Shown: positions 13,377 through 14,277 of the stretch, piece after piece
Layout: each line of letters opens with the position of its first letter
Position numbering within the stretch: position 1 is the first letter of the stretch
NCBI GenBank assembly: GCA_020725805.1
Contig: DYEF01000085.1
Span: 1 to 14,277 of the forward strand
Length of the DNA stretch: 14,277 nt
Direction of reading: 5' to 3'
Origin: Bdellovibrio sp.
Lineage (GTDB): Bacteria; Myxococcota; SpSt-1050
The notes under the pieces: generated by a model
Seen by the model: the letters and a program-made list of their open reading frames with translations, nothing else
Told to the model about the DNA's origin: nothing
Databases searched by the model: none
Made by a program: the position numbers and the translations under genes

Positions 13377-13553
13377 ATGGATATCGAACTCGAACCAAAG
13401 GCAAAGAAGAACACCGTAGTCCGGTCAAAGATAGACGAGATCGAAAAGAGAATCTTTGAGGACATAAAAAACATAATCAGCGAATACGAAAAAGAGTCAC
13501 GTTATAATACTACCAAAGACAAAATCATAGCAAGACTGAAATCAAAGATATAA
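13320..13553 (+). CDS. Small helical protein, paralogue 2 of the upstream unknown gene
   Basis: This 77-residue charged protein has no membrane segment. Residues 21-77 align with paralogue 1 over its whole C-terminal two thirds: both have DIE-x-E, KAK, KI-x-EIEK-x-IF, DI, EYE and a final KII-x-x-L plus basic tail. Family unknown. There are two plausible starts in this frame: ATG 13320, behind AGGAAGGA (13307-13314), and ATG 13377, behind AAGGGGA (13366-13372). The second removes an Arg/Thr-rich 19-residue leader that has no match in paralogue 1, so the functional protein may have only 58 residues. The missing N-terminal third is found in another frame at 13277-13376. Codon use is like its neighbour, suggesting local duplication rather than transfer. 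Confidence 0.55.
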   Translation: MNRRRTRSTRTEKRTEGDYMDIELEPKAKKNTVVRSKIDEIEKRIFEDIKNIISEYEKESRYNTTKDKIIARLKSKI

Positions 13554-13563
13554 CTTAAACCCG

Positions 13564-13628
13564 CTGACAGTCAGATTCATAATCGCAAATCTTTAAAAAT
13601 TGACATAATTAGTGTTATATAAGACAAT
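13564..13628 (+). promoter_or_regulatory. Promoter (with an inverted repeat) for the repeat protein
   Basis: TTGACA (13600-13605) is a consensus -35. GACAAT (13623-13628) follows after 17 bases as a four-of-six -10. Transcription would start at or next to ATG 13635. Upstream, CTGAC-a-GTCAG (13564-13574) is a perfect interrupted inverted repeat that could be an operator. Confidence 0.4.
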
Positions 13629-13634
13629 AACTAT

Positions 13635-14087
13635 ATGAAGAGATTAATCAATATATTTATCGTCTTAATTCTGATATCAGATTCCGCCCTTCTGGCCAAA
13701 GACGTCTTTTCGGGCAGAATCACCATAAAACTCAGCAACTATGCAACTCACACCTATATCGAGAAAGACGGGACGATAAGGGATTCCTCATATAAAACCA
13801 AAGGTTATATCAAAAAAGACGGGACATATCAGGACTCATCTTACAGAACCAAAGGATATTGTTATACAGACGGCACAATCAAAGACTCATCTTACCGCAC
13901 CATCGGGTACTACAAGAACAATACAATCCTCGATTCGTCCTACAGGACCCTCGGCTATATCAAAGCGGGTGGCACAATTCAGGATTCATCTTACAGGACC
14001 GTAGGATATGCAGAAGGTACAGGTATTGCCGACGAGAAATATATTGCTGCATATATTCTGATTTTCGAACCCGAACTTCTTAAGTAA
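13635..14087 (+). CDS. Secreted protein of 17-residue tandem repeats (beta-flower type)
   Basis: This 150-residue protein has a clear N-terminal signal peptide (MKRLINIFIVLILISDSALL, cleavage likely near AKD), so it is exported. After residue 38 it consists of five near-identical units of pattern GYIKxDGTIxDSSYRTx, with DSSY at 50, 67, 84, 100 and 117 (spacing 17, 17, 16, 17). A degenerate sixth unit (GYAEGTGIADEKY) and a short tail end it. Each unit looks like two short beta strands joined by a DG turn. This resembles the small '5-fold beta-flower' proteins, recalled from memory; the structural assignment is an inference. No enzyme motif is seen; binding or a surface role is likely. No SD precedes the ATG. 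It has its own promoter-like sequence. Confidence 0.75.
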   Translation: MKRLINIFIVLILISDSALLAKDVFSGRITIKLSNYATHTYIEKDGTIRDSSYKTKGYIKKDGTYQDSSYRTKGYCYTDGTIKDSSYRTIGYYKNNTILDSSYRTLGYIKAGGTIQDSSYRTVGYAEGTGIADEKYIAAYILIFEPELLK

Positions 14088-14149
14088 AGAAATCTTTCCT
14101 CACAATCCTGACCGGTATTAAAATCACCTTTTGGAGATATTTTCTGAAT

Positions 14150-14173
14150 ATACCCCAAAATTTTGGTATTTTT
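14150..14173 (+). terminator. Terminator-like hairpin after the repeat-protein gene
   Basis: ATACCCCAAAA (14150-14160) can pair with TTTTGGTAT (14161-14169) with two unpaired C, and five T (14169-14173) follow. The tip of the stem would open as an AATT loop. It lies 62 bases after the stop codon. From here to 14277 I see no gene or further structure. Confidence 0.4.
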
Positions 14174-14277
14174 AGAGTGTATGAGAGCAGGGATTATTGA
14201 TTTTACTACTATCTAAAAGCAATCTGTCTCTCTAAGCCTCTTGTTTCCTTATGTTTGCAAGGACTATGTAAACAAAA

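Noticed and set aside
14181-14216. Short frame starting ATGAGAGCAGGG near the right end
   Set aside because: It has eleven codons, no SD and no similarity to anything; not supported as a gene.

Overview
The window looks like chromosomal DNA of a Gram-negative (diderm) bacterium that makes lipid A-Kdo. It carries a lipid A late acyltransferase, LpxK, a family 9 (heptosyltransferase-type) glycosyltransferase and a Kdo transferase, next to RibF and a YihY/BrkB membrane protein. Three further clues are a DUF1858-DUF438-hemerythrin-PAS protein (a family I associate with anaerobes), a pair of ArsA-type ATPases, and a PilZ-like/PEGA protein. These suggest a Desulfobacterota/Myxococcota-like lineage or an uncultured candidate phylum. 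This placement is an inference and cannot be fixed from the sequence alone. I see no phage, transposase, CRISPR, rRNA or tRNA gene.

Layout. (1) Positions 1-446 are non-coding. They hold a cluster of imperfect hairpin repeats in alternating orientation (57-266), flanked by an 11-base direct repeat, then two kinds of heptanucleotide repeat, a perfect 14-base palindrome and a sigma70-like promoter. (2) 471-1343 (+) is a DMT/EamA transporter, whose end overlaps convergently with the next unit. (3) 11205-1324 (-) is a tightly packed ten-gene unit. In transcription order it is ribF, yihY-like, DUF438/hemerythrin/PAS, mntP, ArsA-like A, ArsA-like B, kdtA/waaA, GT9 glycosyltransferase, lpxK, LpxL-like acyltransferase. 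No gap exceeds about 10 bases and most neighbours overlap, so one polycistronic mRNA is likely. (4) 11206-11306 is a divergent promoter region. (5) 11307-14087 (+) holds a PilZ-like/TM/Lys-Glu-rich/PEGA protein, a 93-residue helical protein of unknown family, a smaller paralogue of it with its own promoter and an apparent frame break, and a secreted 150-residue protein made of 17-residue repeats. (6) 14088-14277 holds only a terminator-like hairpin.

How the genes may work together. The distal half of the leftward operon is envelope assembly: LpxK phosphorylates the lipid A precursor, KdtA adds Kdo, the LpxL-like enzyme adds secondary acyl chains, and the GT9 enzyme probably extends the core. 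The proximal half combines flavin cofactor synthesis, a membrane protein, a probable di-iron sensor, a Mn2+ exporter and two ArsA/Get3-class ATPases. The rightward unit looks like an envelope-spanning PilZ/PEGA protein with small cytosolic helical partners. The most unusual parts are the asymmetric ArsA pair with a Cys cluster, the KdtA with Asp in place of the usual catalytic Glu, and the PilZ-TM-PEGA locus with its duplicated small unknown gene.
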